From the NCBI GenBank assembly GCA_017936885.1, contig JAGBEO010000004.1, forward strand, positions 1-64,000: a stretch of DNA of 64,000 nt, written 5' to 3'. The position numbers were made by a program, and so were the translations under genes. This document shows positions 25,018 through 34,077 of this stretch, piece by piece. A model generated the notes under the pieces. That model did no database searches. It saw only the letters and a list, made by a program, of their open reading frames with translations, and was not told the origin of the DNA. Origin of the DNA: Lachnospiraceae bacterium (GTDB lineage Bacteria; Bacillota; Clostridia; Lachnospirales; Lachnospiraceae). Numbering within the stretch: the first letter of the stretch is position 1; each line of letters begins with the position of its first letter.

Positions 25018-26304
25018 TTAGTCATTCTCATCCATAAACTTCTCAAACATATCCTGCGGTATCGGTCTGGAAAAATAGTAGCCCTGCTGAATCTGACAGC
25101 CAACTTCCTTAAGATACGCACTCTGTTCCGATGTCTCTACACCCTCACACAGAGATGTGATCTGCAGCCTTTTCGCCATATCTACCACACAGGAAATAAT
25201 AATCTTATCATTCTCCTGCAAGTTATCATCCTTCAAAAACACTTTGTCCAGCTTAATGATATCTATTGGCAGTCTGCTCAACAGATTCAAAGAAGAATAT
25301 CCAGAGCCGAAGTCATCCATGGAAACCTTTGTTCCAATTTTATGTAAACCATTAATCAATTCCAATGCTTTTTCCGTATTATCCAGATAGATACTCTCTG
25401 TCAATTCAAATTCTATCAGAGAAACAGGTATCTTAAATTCCTCAAACAACTCTTTCACATATTCCAAAATATGCATCTTTCCCAAATGTACTCTGGATAC
25501 ATTCAGGGAAATCGGCACGACCTTCCTGCCTTCTTTTAGCCGTTTCGCAATAAATTGAAATACCTGCCGATATACATAATAATCCACGTCGACAATCTGT
25601 CCGCTGCGTTCAATAAAGGGAATAAACTCATCCGGATAAATAAATTTACCATCCGGCTTCTGCCACCGTACCAAAGCTTCCGCACCGATTACATGCAGTG
25701 TGTCAGTCTCTATTTTGGGCTGATAGTACACTTGAAACTCTTTATTGGCAATGGCTTTGGGAACACAGGAGGTGATCTCCACCTCTCGCTTGATCCCCTC
25801 CATCATGCTTTGGTTAAATAAGACACAGCAGTCGTTTTCCAGCTCTTTCGCAACTTTTCTGGCAAGGTTCGCATTAGATACCGCGGTCTCTGCATCAAGA
25901 TCTTTACTGTTCTTATCAATAATACTGATGCCGGTACAAAACTGCAGCCTGCTGTTTAGATACTTCTCACGAAACTTTATTTCCCTTTCCTGATTAAGCC
26001 GGAGTATTATGTCCCGATATCCTTCATTCGTATATTTGCTGTTCACACGATTGGCAACAACGAAATTGTCGGAATAAACCCTTGCCGCACACAGCATTGT
26101 TTTATTGTTCGTTGTAATTGCATCAACGAAATCCTTCAGCAGGGCATCTCCTACCTGATATCCGTATGTATCATTAATATATTTAAAATGCTTAATATCC
26201 GTATAAGTTATGGCGATGCGGTCATCACCGATGTTTTCAAGCTCTTTCTCCAGCTTTCCCAAGAACGCCTCATAACGATCCAGTCCTGTTAATGCATCCT
26301 GCAT
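25018..26304 (-). CDS. Degenerate GGDEF plus EAL protein, likely c-di-GMP phosphodiesterase
   Basis: A 428-aa cytosolic protein without a sensor domain. Residues 1-160 are a GGDEF fold starting at DALTGLDRY, but the signature is YSDNF (77-81), so cyclase activity should be lost. Residues ~175-425 are an EAL domain with EAL (209-211), SLNVSRVHLG, EFELTES, DDFGSGYSSLNLL, IIKLDKVF and CEGVET, the residues needed for Mg binding and catalysis. It should lower c-di-GMP. ATG at 26304 overlaps the thioesterase stop by 16 nt and follows GAGAGGAAAT. Confidence 0.9.
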   Translation of the reverse strand: MQDALTGLDRYEAFLGKLEKELENIGDDRIAITYTDIKHFKYINDTYGYQVGDALLKDFVDAITTNNKTMLCAARVYSDNFVVANRVNSKYTNEGYRDIILRLNQEREIKFREKYLNSRLQFCTGISIIDKNSKDLDAETAVSNANLARKVAKELENDCCVLFNQSMMEGIKREVEITSCVPKAIANKEFQVYYQPKIETDTLHVIGAEALVRWQKPDGKFIYPDEFIPFIERSGQIVDVDYYVYRQVFQFIAKRLKEGRKVVPISLNVSRVHLGKMHILEYVKELFEEFKIPVSLIEFELTESIYLDNTEKALELINGLHKIGTKVSMDDFGSGYSSLNLLSRLPIDIIKLDKVFLKDDNLQENDKIIISCVVDMAKRLQITSLCEGVETSEQSAYLKEVGCQIQQGYYFSRPIPQDMFEKFMDEND

Positions 26305-26735
26305 ATTTCCTCTCCCATCTGCCCAGATTCCATAGCACCCCGAAAGGCAGCATCAAATATCGGATATCCTTTCTTTAAGGAAAGCGGTTTGCCGTCCTGT
26401 CCTAAGAAACAATGCCTGCTTCTTCCGTAGGTTCTGACTTCCTGCGTCTCCCGGTCCAGAATCTGATAAGACAATTCCAATGTAACGCCGTTATACTTCT
26501 CAACCTTAGGTATAATCTCTACCACATCGCCGAAATGCACCATGGATTTATAAGTGCAGGAAACCTCCAATACCGGACTGATCACCCCCTGTTTCTCCAT
26601 ATCACGGTAGTCTATCCCGATCTGGCTCATGTACCAGATTCTTGCGGATTCAAACCATCTGATATAGTTGGAATGATGGATAATTCCCATCTGATCTGTC
26701 TCGTAATATTGTGCCTGATGTTCATATGCCAGCAT
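26289..26735 (-). CDS. Acyl-CoA thioesterase, YbgC/FadM hotdog family
   Basis: A 148-aa 4-hydroxybenzoyl-CoA thioesterase-like protein. YYETDQMGIIHHSNYIRWFESARI contains the conserved catalytic aspartate in the D-x-M-G-I-I-H-H-S-N-Y motif. The hotdog strands YKSMVHFGDVVEI and RHCFLGQDGKPLSL follow. ATG at 26735, 6 nt after GGAG, is preferred over 26747. The 3-prime end overlaps the GGDEF/EAL gene, so the two are translated from one message; a functional link is not established. Confidence 0.85.
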   Translation of the reverse strand: MLAYEHQAQYYETDQMGIIHHSNYIRWFESARIWYMSQIGIDYRDMEKQGVISPVLEVSCTYKSMVHFGDVVEIIPKVEKYNGVTLELSYQILDRETQEVRTYGRSRHCFLGQDGKPLSLKKGYPIFDAAFRGAMESGQMGEEICRMH

Positions 26736-26889
26736 CTTATTCTCCATTCACAGCGATTCATCACAAAGAAATCACGTTAAAAACACTCATTCTTACTGTA
26801 CTAATTTCCTATATGCTTTTATTCTAGGATTTTGTCCATCCCATGTCAACAAGATACTGCAAAATGTTTCTCCCGGTATCCTGCTTAAA

Positions 26890-28416
26890 TTACCGATCCG
26901 ATAAAACAGCAATCAGGTACTCCCATACCCGCTCTACGGACGCAGCATCCATGCTCTCCTGTGCGGTATGCACATTCATCAGATCCGGTCCCACGGAGAT
27001 ACAGTCAAGCCCCGGAATCTTGCCTGCTAAAATGCCGCATTCCAATCCGGCATGAATTGCCTCCAGCTTAGGCGCACTGCCATACATTTTCTCATAGACC
27101 GCACACATTTTATCCCGTAACGCGGAATCCACGCGATATGCCCAGCCCGGATAAACATTTCTAACCGTTGTCTCTGCTCCGTACTGTTTCGCAATTTCTT
27201 TCATTTTATTACATAATACCTCTTTCTCCTGATCCACGGAACTTCTGACCGCATACTTTAACAGCAAAGCATCTTCCGTCAGCTTCATGACACCCAGATT
27301 CAAAGAAGTTTCCACAAGCCCGGAGACATGCTTACTCATGGCTACCACGCCGTTTGGCAGCATGGATATACAGGAAAGGGCATGTTTCACGCTATCCTCC
27401 ATACAGCACAGACACTTCATGGCATGATCCCCTGAAACCGCTGTAGTTTCTTTGCTTCCTTGTACGGAGCATTCTCTGTTTGCTTCCATCGATATCATAT
27501 TGCACGTTATTGCAAGCGCCGGATCACTTTCCGACAGTTCTTCTTTCAGACGCATTTGCTCTTCTTCAACCAGTGCCTTTATCTGCTTTATCTGCTCCTT
27601 TTTCACTGCAATCAGCGCCGATGACTCCTTCGGAATAGCATTATCTGCCACACCGCCTTCCATGGATACCAGCATAACTGCTGTCTGCTCTGTCAGCCTC
27701 TTAAGAAGCTGCACCAGCGCTACATTGGCATTTCCGCCGTGCTTATGAATCTCCGTACCGGAGTGTCCGCCTGCTAATCCGCCAAGCTTCACTTCCATCA
27801 GGCAGTTGGCTTCCCAATCCGGTTCCTGAGCGCTGCGCCGTATAGGAATCCTTACATCTACTCCGGCACCGCCTGCACAGCTTGTAATGAAAATGCCTTC
27901 CTCTTCCTGATCTAAGTTAATCATCCGCTTGCCCCGCAGCATAGACAAGTCAATCCCCATGGCACCTTCCATGCCGATCTCCTCGTCTACCGTCAGGATA
28001 ATCTCAAGCCTTGGGTGGGCAAGCTCCTGACTGTCTAAAAGTGCCAGACAATATGCCACCGCAATGCCGTCATCACCGCCGAGACTGGTTCCTTCTGCAT
28101 AAACCCTGCCGTTTTCCGCCCGCAAGCGAAGCGGTTCTTTCGCCATATCAATCTCATAATCCGGTTCCTTCACTGCCACCATATCCATATGTCCCTGTAA
28201 AATAAAAGGCTCCTCCTGTTCATAACCCGGCGTTGCCTCTTTGATGATAATGATGTTCTTCCATTCATCCTGAATACAAAACAGCCCTCTTTCCTTTGCA
28301 AAGGCTGACAGGTAATTGCTTATTTGCTCCACATTGCCGGAACCATGCGGGATCTGGCATATCTGTTCAAAATAGTGAAATACTTTTTCCGGTTTTAATC
28401 CTTCCAGTGTGCTCAT
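26890..28416 (-). CDS. pepD: Aminoacyl-histidine dipeptidase (peptidase M20, PepD)
   Basis: A 508-aa cytosolic zinc dipeptidase (Xaa-His dipeptidase, carnosinase type). Metal and catalytic segments are visible: LQGHMDMVA (His), SLGGDDGIAVAYCLALL (bridging Asp), TVDEEIGMEGAMG (general-base Glu) and IHAGLECGIL near the C-terminus. The lid domain has HSGTEIHKHGGNANV. ATG at 28416 follows AAGGAG with 9 nt. The frame is open 41 codons further but without a binding site. The 5-prime untranslated stretch carries one RGTTTACATAA copy. Confidence 0.92.
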   Translation of the reverse strand: MSTLEGLKPEKVFHYFEQICQIPHGSGNVEQISNYLSAFAKERGLFCIQDEWKNIIIIKEATPGYEQEEPFILQGHMDMVAVKEPDYEIDMAKEPLRLRAENGRVYAEGTSLGGDDGIAVAYCLALLDSQELAHPRLEIILTVDEEIGMEGAMGIDLSMLRGKRMINLDQEEEGIFITSCAGGAGVDVRIPIRRSAQEPDWEANCLMEVKLGGLAGGHSGTEIHKHGGNANVALVQLLKRLTEQTAVMLVSMEGGVADNAIPKESSALIAVKKEQIKQIKALVEEEQMRLKEELSESDPALAITCNMISMEANRECSVQGSKETTAVSGDHAMKCLCCMEDSVKHALSCISMLPNGVVAMSKHVSGLVETSLNLGVMKLTEDALLLKYAVRSSVDQEKEVLCNKMKEIAKQYGAETTVRNVYPGWAYRVDSALRDKMCAVYEKMYGSAPKLEAIHAGLECGILAGKIPGLDCISVGPDLMNVHTAQESMDAASVERVWEYLIAVLSDR

Positions 28417-28740
28417 TTGATGTTCTCCTTTATGTGTTATGTAAACTTCTTTCTGTGCCGGGCAAAATGCATCCGATTCCGAATCATCCTGTTTAGGCTG
28501 CCACCTTACTGCATGGTCTGCCTGTTTCAATCTTATCATGCGTCATTTTCCTGTTCCTATTCATTTCCCCGTTATTGCAGTTTGTGCCGGATGATTAATA
28601 TCGAATCTTTCCTTAAGAATTATATCATATTTCTTTCCTATAACCTACCAAAAAATATATCCGGGTATGTACGCCATATACCCGGATAATGCTACATCTT
28701 TTTATTCATTTTCTGTATCATCGCGCTTAATGTCCTACGC
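28417..28740 (-). terminator. Gap holding the bio operon terminator (hairpin 28650-28688)
   Basis: On the minus strand TATCCGGGTAT pairs with ATACCCGGATA (28658-28668 and 28678-28688), followed by TATTTTTTGG. It lies 52 nt beyond the bioA stop. The rest of the gap is the pepD upstream region; nothing else is recognisable. Confidence 0.8.
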
Positions 28741-29943
28741 CTAATTCACAAAAAACCATTCCTTCATAGTACGCAATACCTTCATCAATTCCTCTTCTGA
28801 GATGATATAGGGAACCATAGCATACAGATATTTCAGGAAAGGCCTGCTGAAAACGCCGCGTTCATAGGCAAATTGCTGATAGCCCTTCAAAGTATCCGAA
28901 TCATAGACCTCCACACAGACGCAGCCGCCCATCATACGCACTTCCTTAATACGCGGATCTGCAAAGCCCTCCATCTCCCGTCTGGTAATTTCCTCGATCC
29001 GGTGTATCTTGGACATATAGTCTTCTTTTTCAAAAAGCTCAATGGAAGCAAGCGCCACACTGCATGCCAATGCATTGCCCATAAAGGTGGGACCATGCAT
29101 CAACGCTTTGTTCGGATCATCTCCGTAGAAGCCTTCATAGACCTTATGATTCGCCACCGTAACCGCATGTCCGATATAACCTCCGGTCAGCGCCTTACCC
29201 AGAACCAGAATATCCGGCAGAACCAGATCCGCCACGAAACGGTTTCCGGTACGCCCAAAGCCTGTAGCCACTTCATCAAAGATTAACAGCACACCATATT
29301 GGTCGCAAAGCTCCCTCGCCCGCTGTAAGAAAGCAATATCATACATGCGCATTCCCCCCGCTCCCTGCAGCAAGGGTTCTACAATAAAGCAGTTTAATTC
29401 CCGATGATACTTCTCAAAGGCTTCCTCCAATGCCGGAATTTCCGTAGGAATATGGATCACGTCCTTCTTCTCCCCATAGGCTTCCAGTATAAAATGATAA
29501 TCCTCATCATCGCCTACTTCCATGGTTTTAAACGTATCTCCGTGATAAGCATGGGTAAGAGAAAGGACTTTGGTGCGTTCAAGTTCTCCCCGGTTCACGA
29601 AATACTGCAGCGCCATTTTCAGCCCGACTTCCACTGCCACACTTCCTGAATCGGAAAAGAAACAGTAGTCCAGGTCTCCCGGCAGAAAGCTCTGCAGCTT
29701 CTCAGAAAGCTTCCGAACCGGTTCATGGGTCAATCCTCCCAGCATAACATGGGCGAAGTTTTCCACTTGAGATTTAATGGCTTCGTTTAACACAGGATGC
29801 TTATAGCCGTGTATCACGCTCCACCAGGAAGAAACGGAGTCAATCATCTTTCCATCCTCTGTCTCCAGCCAGACTCCCTGTGCATCAATAATCTTATACG
29901 GTGTTTTCATCGTTTTCATCTGTTCATAAGGATACCAAATCAT
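28741..29943 (-). CDS. bioA: Adenosylmethionine-8-amino-7-oxononanoate aminotransferase
   Basis: A 400-aa PLP enzyme turning KAPA into DAPA with SAM as amino donor. WYPYEQM at the N-terminus, SSWWSVIHGYKHP, THAYHGDTFKTMEVGD, FDEVATGFGRTG and the PLP lysine in LGKALTGGY are BioA features. It is somewhat shorter than the E. coli type (~430). It is the last gene of bioY-bioB-bioD-bioA, 61 nt after bioD. The C-terminus is complete before a strong terminator. Confidence 0.93.
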   Translation of the reverse strand: MIWYPYEQMKTMKTPYKIIDAQGVWLETEDGKMIDSVSSWWSVIHGYKHPVLNEAIKSQVENFAHVMLGGLTHEPVRKLSEKLQSFLPGDLDYCFFSDSGSVAVEVGLKMALQYFVNRGELERTKVLSLTHAYHGDTFKTMEVGDDEDYHFILEAYGEKKDVIHIPTEIPALEEAFEKYHRELNCFIVEPLLQGAGGMRMYDIAFLQRARELCDQYGVLLIFDEVATGFGRTGNRFVADLVLPDILVLGKALTGGYIGHAVTVANHKVYEGFYGDDPNKALMHGPTFMGNALACSVALASIELFEKEDYMSKIHRIEEITRREMEGFADPRIKEVRMMGGCVCVEVYDSDTLKGYQQFAYERGVFSRPFLKYLYAMVPYIISEEELMKVLRTMKEWFFVN

Positions 29944-30004
29944 TTTCTATCATCTACCTTTCCATTATCCTACTCTCTGTGTAAAATCAACATAGCAGTA
30001 TGAT

Positions 30005-30688
30005 CTAATCATAAAGAGATGCCAGTACATCCGCATCCATATTAAGCATCGTGCTCCCATCCTCTATGCAGGCAAGTACCTTCAGACCGGTCATATATTC
30101 ACACATCCGCAGATTGTCTTCCTCCATAACATTGCCCGGATGAAAATGATTGAACAAAATACCCTTTATGGGCAGATTTCTGTTTCTCATATATTCTACG
30201 GTCAGAACTACACTATTAATCGTACCAAGCCCCGCATCTGCTATGATCAGGCTGGAAAGCCCCAGTTCTTTGATCACATCCTCCAACTGGATTTTCGCTT
30301 CATCAAAACAGATCGGACACAAGATGCCGCCGCTGCCTTCCATGGTAACGTAATCATATTTACCGCAGACTTCTTCAAAGCCTTTCTTTACCACTTCCAT
30401 CTGCACCGGATTTCCTTCCAGTCTGGATGCCAGATGGGGGGAAACCGCCGCTTCATAAATATACGGGCACATTTCCTCCAGAGTCTGGGCTATTCCCGAA
30501 ACCGTCTTTACATGCAGTGCATCCCCCGGAATCAGTTTACCGTCAGCGCCGTACGCATTGCCGCTCATGGCCGCCTTATAATAGGCCGCACTTCTTCCGC
30601 TTTCTCTCAATTTCTTCAATAACAGCCCGGTGACATAGGTCTTTCCCACGTCCGTTCCGGTTCCGGTTATAAACAGTTTCTTACTCAT
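30005..30688 (-). CDS. bioD: Dethiobiotin synthetase
   Basis: A 227-aa ATP-dependent carboxylase closing the ureido ring of dethiobiotin. The P-loop GTGTDVGKTYVTGLLL (residues 8-23), YKAAMSGN (usually KP or KAxxSG) and MEGSGGILCPI are BioD motifs. Its start overlaps the bioB stop by 8 nt, so translation is coupled. It sits in the BirA-regulated bio operon. Confidence 0.94.
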   Translation of the reverse strand: MSKKLFITGTGTDVGKTYVTGLLLKKLRESGRSAAYYKAAMSGNAYGADGKLIPGDALHVKTVSGIAQTLEEMCPYIYEAAVSPHLASRLEGNPVQMEVVKKGFEEVCGKYDYVTMEGSGGILCPICFDEAKIQLEDVIKELGLSSLIIADAGLGTINSVVLTVEYMRNRNLPIKGILFNHFHPGNVMEEDNLRMCEYMTGLKVLACIEDGSTMLNMDADVLASLYD

Positions 30689-31655
30689 GACAAAGCTTCA
30701 CCTCGAATCCCAATTGTTTGATTAATTCCATATCCGTCTCTACGGTAATGCCTGCGGTCGTCAGCATATCTCCGGAAATAGCAGCATTGGCTCCGCTTCT
30801 AAAACATGCTTCTCCCTTATCTCCCACAAGGCCTCTTCCGCCTGCCAGACGGATTGATGCATCCGGTATCAGGAAACGGAACACCGCCACACAGCGGCAC
30901 GCCTCTTCATTCGTCAAAGGCTGATTGCCCTCATAAGGTGTCCCCGGAATCGGATTTAACAGATTGACCGGGATTGATTTAACGCCAAGCTCCCTTGCGG
31001 TCAGCACCATATCAATGCGGTCTTCCATGGTCTCACCCAAGCCTAAAATGCCGCCGGAGCAAATGGAAAGCCCTGCACGTTTCGCCGCCTTTAATGTGGC
31101 AATCTTTTCCTCATAGGTATGAGTCGTACACACTTTAGGAAAATACCGGGCCGAGGATTCCAGGTTACAGTGAACTCTTGAGGCTCCCGCCTCTTTGATC
31201 TTACGAAACTGTGCTTCGTTCAACAGCCCGAAAGAGACACATACCTGAATCGAAGTTTCCTTTTTGATCTTACGTATGCTTTCACACACCTGATCCACTT
31301 CCGCATCCGATAAACGCTTGCCGGAGGTCACAATGGAATACCGCAGTACCCCGCGGCTGTCATTGTACCTTGCCCCCTCTAAAAGTTCTTCCGTCGCAAG
31401 CAGCGGATAACTTTCCATGCAGGCAGTATGATAATGAGCGCTCTGAGCACAGTATTTGCAGTCCTCGGAACATCTGCCGCATTTCCCGTTGATGATCGTA
31501 CAGATATCAAAACCATTGCCGCACATAGACCTGCGGATATCATCTGCCGCCTCCTGCAGCTCATTGAGAGGTTCTTTGCAGAGCGCTAACGCTTCCTCTT
31601 TCGTTATCCATTCTCCATTCAATACCTTTTGTTTCATTTGTGTTACCAGGCTCAT
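30681..31655 (-). CDS. bioB: Biotin synthase
   Basis: A 324-aa radical-SAM enzyme that inserts sulfur into dethiobiotin. The SAM-cluster cysteines are Cys62, Cys66 and Cys69 in GRCSEDCKYCAQS. Later blocks ICSGGILGLGETMEDRIDM, NLLNPIPGTPYEG and RLAGGRG (containing the [2Fe-2S] arginine) are intact. A 137-nt gap separates it from bioY; it holds no strong terminator, so the four bio genes are taken as one operon. Confidence 0.95.
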   Translation of the reverse strand: MSLVTQMKQKVLNGEWITKEEALALCKEPLNELQEAADDIRRSMCGNGFDICTIINGKCGRCSEDCKYCAQSAHYHTACMESYPLLATEELLEGARYNDSRGVLRYSIVTSGKRLSDAEVDQVCESIRKIKKETSIQVCVSFGLLNEAQFRKIKEAGASRVHCNLESSARYFPKVCTTHTYEEKIATLKAAKRAGLSICSGGILGLGETMEDRIDMVLTARELGVKSIPVNLLNPIPGTPYEGNQPLTNEEACRCVAVFRFLIPDASIRLAGGRGLVGDKGEACFRSGANAAISGDMLTTAGITVETDMELIKQLGFEVKLCHE

Positions 31656-31792
31656 ACTATGTATCTGTCCTTTCTATATGTTAATCTGTTTAGTCGATTG
31701 CAAAACTCATCACGTCATAACTATGATTACACAAACCACTGTGAATTTCGCAATCATTTATTTTAATCCAAGGCTCTGACTCAAATACTGCC

Positions 31793-32347
31793 TCACTGCA
31801 TATCGGCAATAATCGGTTTCACGCGTTTCGCCAGCAGGGCTGCCACAAAGCACAGGAAAATATCTCCGGGAACCGCCAGCACGAAACAATATAAGAACAA
31901 TGGCCAGAGAGCGATCGGTGTATCAATAACAAAATTGCAGATGATATAGTAATAAATCATTCCCATTCCGTAAACAATGGCAAGTCCTGCGAAATTGGCA
32001 GCAAGTATTCTTCCAAAAGACCAGTGCTCCCTCTTTTCCGTCATCTTTCCTGTCACATAGCTTCCTATAATAAACCCTATGATATAACCGAAGCTTGGCT
32101 TTAACAGATACCAGAAACCGCCTCCTTCTGCAAAAATCGGCAGTCCTGCCAGTCCCAGAAGGGCATACGCACCGACGCTGACAGCTCCGAGCCTTCCTCC
32201 TAACAAAAGTCCCGCCAGCATGGTAAACAAAAACTGTAATGTGAAAGGAACATTGGGAATGGGAATCTTAATAAAGGCTCCCACAGCCGTTAAAGCCGTA
32301 AATATGGCACACAAGGTCATCTCTTTAATTGTTATCTTCTGTTTCAT
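31793..32347 (-). CDS. bioY: Biotin transporter substrate-binding subunit BioY
   Basis: A 184-aa six-helix S component that binds biotin for an ECF transporter. TALTAVGAFIKIPIPNVPFTLQFLFTMLAGLLLGGRLG and the LLGLAGLPIFAEGGG segment are typical. The energising EcfA/EcfT subunits are not in the window. The start ATG at 32347 follows GAGGAAATGAA. It heads the operon under a BirA-type operator. Confidence 0.94.
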   Translation of the reverse strand: MKQKITIKEMTLCAIFTALTAVGAFIKIPIPNVPFTLQFLFTMLAGLLLGGRLGAVSVGAYALLGLAGLPIFAEGGGFWYLLKPSFGYIIGFIIGSYVTGKMTEKREHWSFGRILAANFAGLAIVYGMGMIYYYIICNFVIDTPIALWPLFLYCFVLAVPGDIFLCFVAALLAKRVKPIIADMQ

Positions 32348-32403
32348 TTCATTTCCTCATTTCTTCGTTCTTTATATGGATTTTCAATCTATTTCCGCAA
32401 TAA

Positions 32404-32457
32404 AGAGTAACAAAAACAGAATGTATTGTCAACCTAATTTTGAATAGAGTTAACAAT
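32404..32457 (-). promoter_or_regulatory. bio operon promoter with BirA operator
   Basis: ATTGTCAAC (32425-32433) and GTTAACAAT (32449-32457), separated by 15 bp, match the Firmicutes BirA operator TTGTTAAC-N15-GTTAACAA with one mismatch. On the minus strand TTGACA (32427-32432), a 17-bp spacer and TACTCT (32404-32409) form the promoter, so the operator covers the -35 box. Biotin-loaded BirA would block transcription. Confidence 0.88.
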
Positions 32458-32463
32458 GTGGAT

Positions 32464-32502
32464 AAAAAATGGTTCCGAAATTCACATCCCGGAACCGTTT
32501 TT
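32464..32502 (-). terminator. Terminator of infC-rpmI-rplT
   Basis: GGTTCCG (32471-32477) and CGGAACC (32490-32496) form the stem. A-run and T-run on both sides allow bidirectional action. It follows the rplT stop by about 25 nt. Confidence 0.85.
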
Positions 32503-32524
32503 ATTTCATGATGATACTGATCTC

Positions 32525-32881
32525 TTATTTTAAGTTAGCCTTTGCAAGCTCAGCTAATGTAGTAAATCCTGCTGCATCATTTACTGCCATCTCTGCTAAC
32601 ATCTTTCTGTTCATGTCTACACCTGCATTCTTAAGACCATACATGAATTTGCTGTAGGATAAGCCGTTCATTCTTGCTGCTGCATTGATACGTGCAATCC
32701 ATAACTGTCTGAACTGACGCTTTCTCTCTTTTCTACCTGCGTAAGAAGAGGTTAATGCTCTCATTACGGACTGTTTTGCTACTCTATACTGTTTGGATCT
32801 TGCTCCTCTGTAACCTTTTGCAAGTTTTAACACTCTGTTATGTTTCTTTTTAGCGTTTACACCGCCTTTAATTCTTGCCAT
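32525..32881 (-). CDS. rplT: 50S ribosomal protein L20
   Basis: A 118-aa ribosomal protein, full length, starting [29 protein letters not shown]. It binds 23S rRNA early in 50S assembly and in Firmicutes also represses its own operon through the leader RNA. Third gene of infC-rpmI-rplT. The N-terminal basic tail and the globular C-terminal part ([26 protein letters not shown]) are intact. Confidence 0.98.
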   Translation of the reverse strand: MARIKGGVNAKKKHNRVLKLAKGYRGARSKQYRVAKQSVMRALTSSYAGRKERKRQFRQLWIARINAAARMNGLSYSKFMYGLKNAGVDMNRKMLAEMAVNDAAGFTTLAELAKANLK

Positions 32882-32973
32882 GTCTTTTCTCCTCCTATAC
32901 TTGACAATTCTCTAACTCTTCATCTGCTTTTCGAAACGCCCCGCTTATGAATTCTGCGGTTTGCCGGACAAAA

Positions 32974-33171
32974 TTAGATGTAAGGTAAAATCTTCTTCAT
33001 ATTCTTAACATTTGTTGCGTCTGTCATAGCAGGCTTTCTAAGATTTCTCTTATTCTTAGTTGTCTTCTTGGTTAAGATATGGCGTTTATAAGCTTTGCTT
33101 CTTTTCAACTTACCTGTTCCGGTTACTTTAAAACGTTTTGCAGCTGCTCTGCTTGTCTTCATTTTTGGCAT
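32974..33171 (-). CDS. rpmI: 50S ribosomal protein L35
   Basis: A 65-aa basic ribosomal protein, full length ([36 protein letters not shown], ending MKKILPYI). Second gene of the operon, 76 nt after infC and 92 nt before rplT. Confidence 0.98.
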   Translation of the reverse strand: MPKMKTSRAAAKRFKVTGTGKLKRSKAYKRHILTKKTTKNKRNLRKPAMTDATNVKNMKKILPYI

Positions 33172-33247
33172 TTCAAAATTCCTCCTGTATTTATTATTAA
33201 TTTAATGGATATCAAAGTTAAGATATCATATATTTCAACTGAGCCGC

Positions 33248-33754
33248 TTAACGCTTCTCAGCTAAAAACATCGTCATGCTTCTGCCTTCTACCTTCGGTG
33301 CCTTATCAACTACCGCAACATCAGCAAGTGCCTGTGCAAAGTCATCTAAGATATGCTTGCTGGTATTCATATGCGCCATCTCACGGCCGCGGAAACGAAG
33401 CGTAACCTTCACTCTGTCTCCCTTGGAGATAAACTTCTTGGCAGCATTTACCTTAGTATTCAAGTCATTGGTGTCAATATTGGGAGATAAACGAATCTCT
33501 TTGATCTCAACGACTTTCTGCTTCTTCTTGGCTTCCTTCTCTTTTCTGGTCTGTTCATATTTGAACTTACCATAATCCACGATCTTACAAACGGGTGGCT
33601 TAGCGGTTGGTGCAATCTTGACTAAATCTACTCCGGCTTCTTCTGCAAGCTTCAACGCTTCCTTTACAGACATAATGCCTAACTGTTCACCGTCCTCACC
33701 GATAACACGTACTTCTTTGTCTCTGATCTGTTCGTTAATAAATAAGTCGCTAAT
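33248..33754 (-). CDS. infC: Translation initiation factor IF-3, AUU start
   Basis: A 168-aa initiation factor that checks start-codon pairing and keeps the 30S subunit free. The N-domain (FINEQIRDKEVRVIGEDGEQLGIM) and C-domain (EIRLSPNIDTNDLNTKVNAAKKFISKGDRVKVTLRFRGREM) are both present. An ATG at 33769 lies inside GGAGGG itself. The codon 7 nt after GGAGGG is ATT at 33754, the classic infC initiator, which IF-3 discriminates against to autoregulate. I therefore start the gene there. Confidence 0.95.
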   Translation of the reverse strand: MSDLFINEQIRDKEVRVIGEDGEQLGIMSVKEALKLAEEAGVDLVKIAPTAKPPVCKIVDYGKFKYEQTRKEKEAKKKQKVVEIKEIRLSPNIDTNDLNTKVNAAKKFISKGDRVKVTLRFRGREMAHMNTSKHILDDFAQALADVAVVDKAPKVEGRSMTMFLAEKR

Positions 33755-33784
33755 GGTTTTGCCCTCCATAAGAAAAATTAGTAT

Positions 33785-33945
33785 AATAAAAAGTGGATAG
33801 CATAACTATCCACTTCATCATAAACGCTTTAAAACAACTCCCATACGCCCTCAGGACTGTGGAGTTTAAGCTATGAACGCTTGCGAACCCGATCGTTGCA
33901 AGGTGAGAGTGGATACTCTGCTTGGTTGTTATGTGCTCTCGCACT
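33785..33945 (-). ncRNA. L20/IF3-type leader RNA with attenuator
   Basis: About 160 nt of structured 5-prime leader precede infC. It contains several short hairpins (one around CTCC...GGAG) and ends in AAGTGGATAG/CTATCCACTT followed by TTTTTATT (33791-33815), an intrinsic terminator. This is the position and layout of the Firmicutes L20 leader, where L20 binding favours termination. I recognised it by context and terminator rather than by a covariance search. Confidence 0.7.
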
Positions 33946-33951
33946 TTTGAT

Positions 33952-33980
33952 ACTATAACATAGGTGGATTCCTGTGTCAA
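33952..33980 (-). promoter_or_regulatory. Promoter of the infC operon
   Basis: On the minus strand TTGACA (33975-33980), a 17-bp spacer and TATAGT (33952-33957): a near-consensus sigma-A promoter directly before the leader RNA. Confidence 0.85.
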
Positions 33981-34009
33981 TACTGAAAAATAAATTTCTA
34001 ACTTAAATG

Positions 34010-34046
34010 ATATGAGCAAATCTCTCTACACAAGATTTGCTCATAT
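34010..34046 (-). terminator. Strong hairpin after the secreted-protein gene
   Basis: ATATGAGCAAATCT and AGATTTGCTCATAT form a perfect 14-bp stem with a 9-nt loop. There is no T-tract, so it may protect the mRNA end or terminate weakly. It separates the upstream gene from the infC promoter. Confidence 0.6.
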
Positions 34047-34077
34047 ACGCCACACTTGTTTTGATAATACTATCTAA

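Noticed and set aside
24867..25121. Minus-strand frame overlapping the end of the EAL gene
   Set aside because: It is out of frame with the EAL C-terminus and has no start signal.
31656..31792. Second BirA site before bioB
   Set aside because: Only a weak TGTTAAT half-site is visible and no paired arm at the proper distance.
33755..33769. ATG start of infC five codons upstream
   Set aside because: This ATG is part of the GGAGGG-containing binding site itself; the AUU 7 nt downstream is the established infC start type.
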